Shown here: positions 4,757 through 5,135 of the stretch, piece by piece
Layout of the letters: each line of letters opens with the position of its first letter
Position numbering within the stretch: position 1 is the stretch's first letter
Assembly (NCBI GenBank): GCA_030036975.1
Contig: JASHSE010000272.1
Location: 1 to 5,135, forward strand
DNA: 5,135 bases
Reading direction: 5' to 3'
Origin: Xanthobacteraceae bacterium
GTDB taxonomy: Bacteria > Pseudomonadota > Alphaproteobacteria > Rhizobiales > Xanthobacteraceae
Translations under genes and position numbers: made by a program
Notes under the pieces: generated by a model
What the model saw: only the letters and a program-made list of their open reading frames with translations
The model's database searches: none
What the model was told of the DNA's origin: nothing

Positions 4757-5135
4757 AATGCCGTCGCGTCACGCAACATAAAATTTCTCGGCCATACCGA
4801 CCAGGGCGGCCGCGGCGACGGCGTCCAGGTCATGGTCAACAACGGCTTCGCCTATGTGGGCCACGGCTTTTCCAACGGCATCACCGTCATCGACGTGCGC
4901 GATCCGACGAAGCCGAAGCCGGTGAATTTCATGCCCTGCCCGCCGAATACGCGAGCCCATCATCTGCAGACCCACGGCGACCTGTTGCTGGCGGTCAACG
5001 GGCCGAGCGTGTGGACCATGCAGGTGAGCCACGAATCGTATTTCCAGGGCACCTCGGGCGACGCGCTGGCGGGACAAAAGTTCACCACCGGACTGCGCGT
5101 CTACGACCTGGCGCGGCCGGAAGCACCGCGCGAAA
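4754..5135 (+). CDS. LVIVD-repeat protein (predicted beta-propeller), 3'-truncated by window edge
   Basis: An open frame runs from the ATG at 4754 off the right edge with no stop: 127 complete codons plus one base. The N-terminus reads MNAVASRNIKFLGHTDQGG, with no signal peptide. Residues 23-63 carry the first LVIVD-type unit: GFAYVGHGF...GITVIDVRDPTKPKPV. HHLQTHGDLLLAVNG (69-83) is the start of the next strand group, and GLRVYDLARPEAPR (113-126) is the signature of a second unit. LVIVD repeats are thought to fold as propeller blades. The family's biochemical role is not established, and no catalytic residues can be named from this fragment. It has a good Shine-Dalgarno and is divergent from the YVTN-like propeller gene across a 253-bp repeat-filled region. 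The family call is fairly firm, the function unknown and the full length not visible. Confidence 0.82.
   Translation, partial: MNAVASRNIKFLGHTDQGGRGDGVQVMVNNGFAYVGHGFSNGITVIDVRDPTKPKPVNFMPCPPNTRAHHLQTHGDLLLAVNGPSVWTMQVSHESYFQGTSGDALAGQKFTTGLRVYDLARPEAPRE

Noticed and set aside
1..5135. CRISPR array, tRNA/rRNA gene, riboswitch, insertion sequence or toxin-antitoxin pair
   Set aside because: I saw no regularly spaced repeats, cloverleaf with a CCA-type end, conserved riboswitch core, transposase motif or paired small ORFs.

Overview
The window is GC-rich (roughly two thirds G+C by eye), with strong G/C third-position bias and long antisense shadow frames. Its intergenic gaps are packed with short palindromic repeats of types I associate with Hyphomicrobiales (Rhizobiales), especially the Bradyrhizobium/Rhodopseudomonas side of the Alphaproteobacteria. 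The protein families fit that assignment. The genus-level guess rests on memory of repeat and protein style, not on a search. The region looks chromosomal; I see no transposase, integrase, tRNA, rRNA or CRISPR array.

Layout. (1) 1-999 (+) is the 3' part of an ArsB/SLC13-type membrane anion transporter, cut by the left edge. (2) 1000-1172 holds a 12-bp perfect hairpin and a weak promoter candidate. (3) 1173-2117 (+) is a ketopantoate-reductase-family (PanE/ApbA) NADPH oxidoreductase with a TTG start. (4) 2118-2224 holds another palindromic repeat. (5) 2225-3469 (+) is a threonine-synthase-like fold-type II PLP enzyme, also with a TTG start. (6) 3470-3564 lies between convergent genes and is almost filled by an 84-bp bipartite palindrome. 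(7) 3565-4500 (-) is a signal-less YVTN/YncE-like beta-propeller that appears to be one complete seven-bladed ring. (8) 4501-4753 is a divergent intergenic region built from two inverted copies of a repeat that share their ends but carry different cores. (9) 4754-5135 (+) is the start of an LVIVD-repeat protein, another predicted beta-propeller, running off the right edge.

How the genes may work together. The two enzymes lie head to tail and may be co-transcribed, but a 107-bp gap with a stable palindrome separates them. Both look like divergent members of their families, so the textbook roles (pantothenate and threonine synthesis) should not be assumed. The two propeller genes share a 253-bp divergent region, which is the most suggestive functional pairing here, although neither has a known substrate. 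I do not see strong evidence for a new defence or mobile system. The most notable items are the repeat mosaic, the divergent propeller pair and the altered active-site motifs of the two enzymes.
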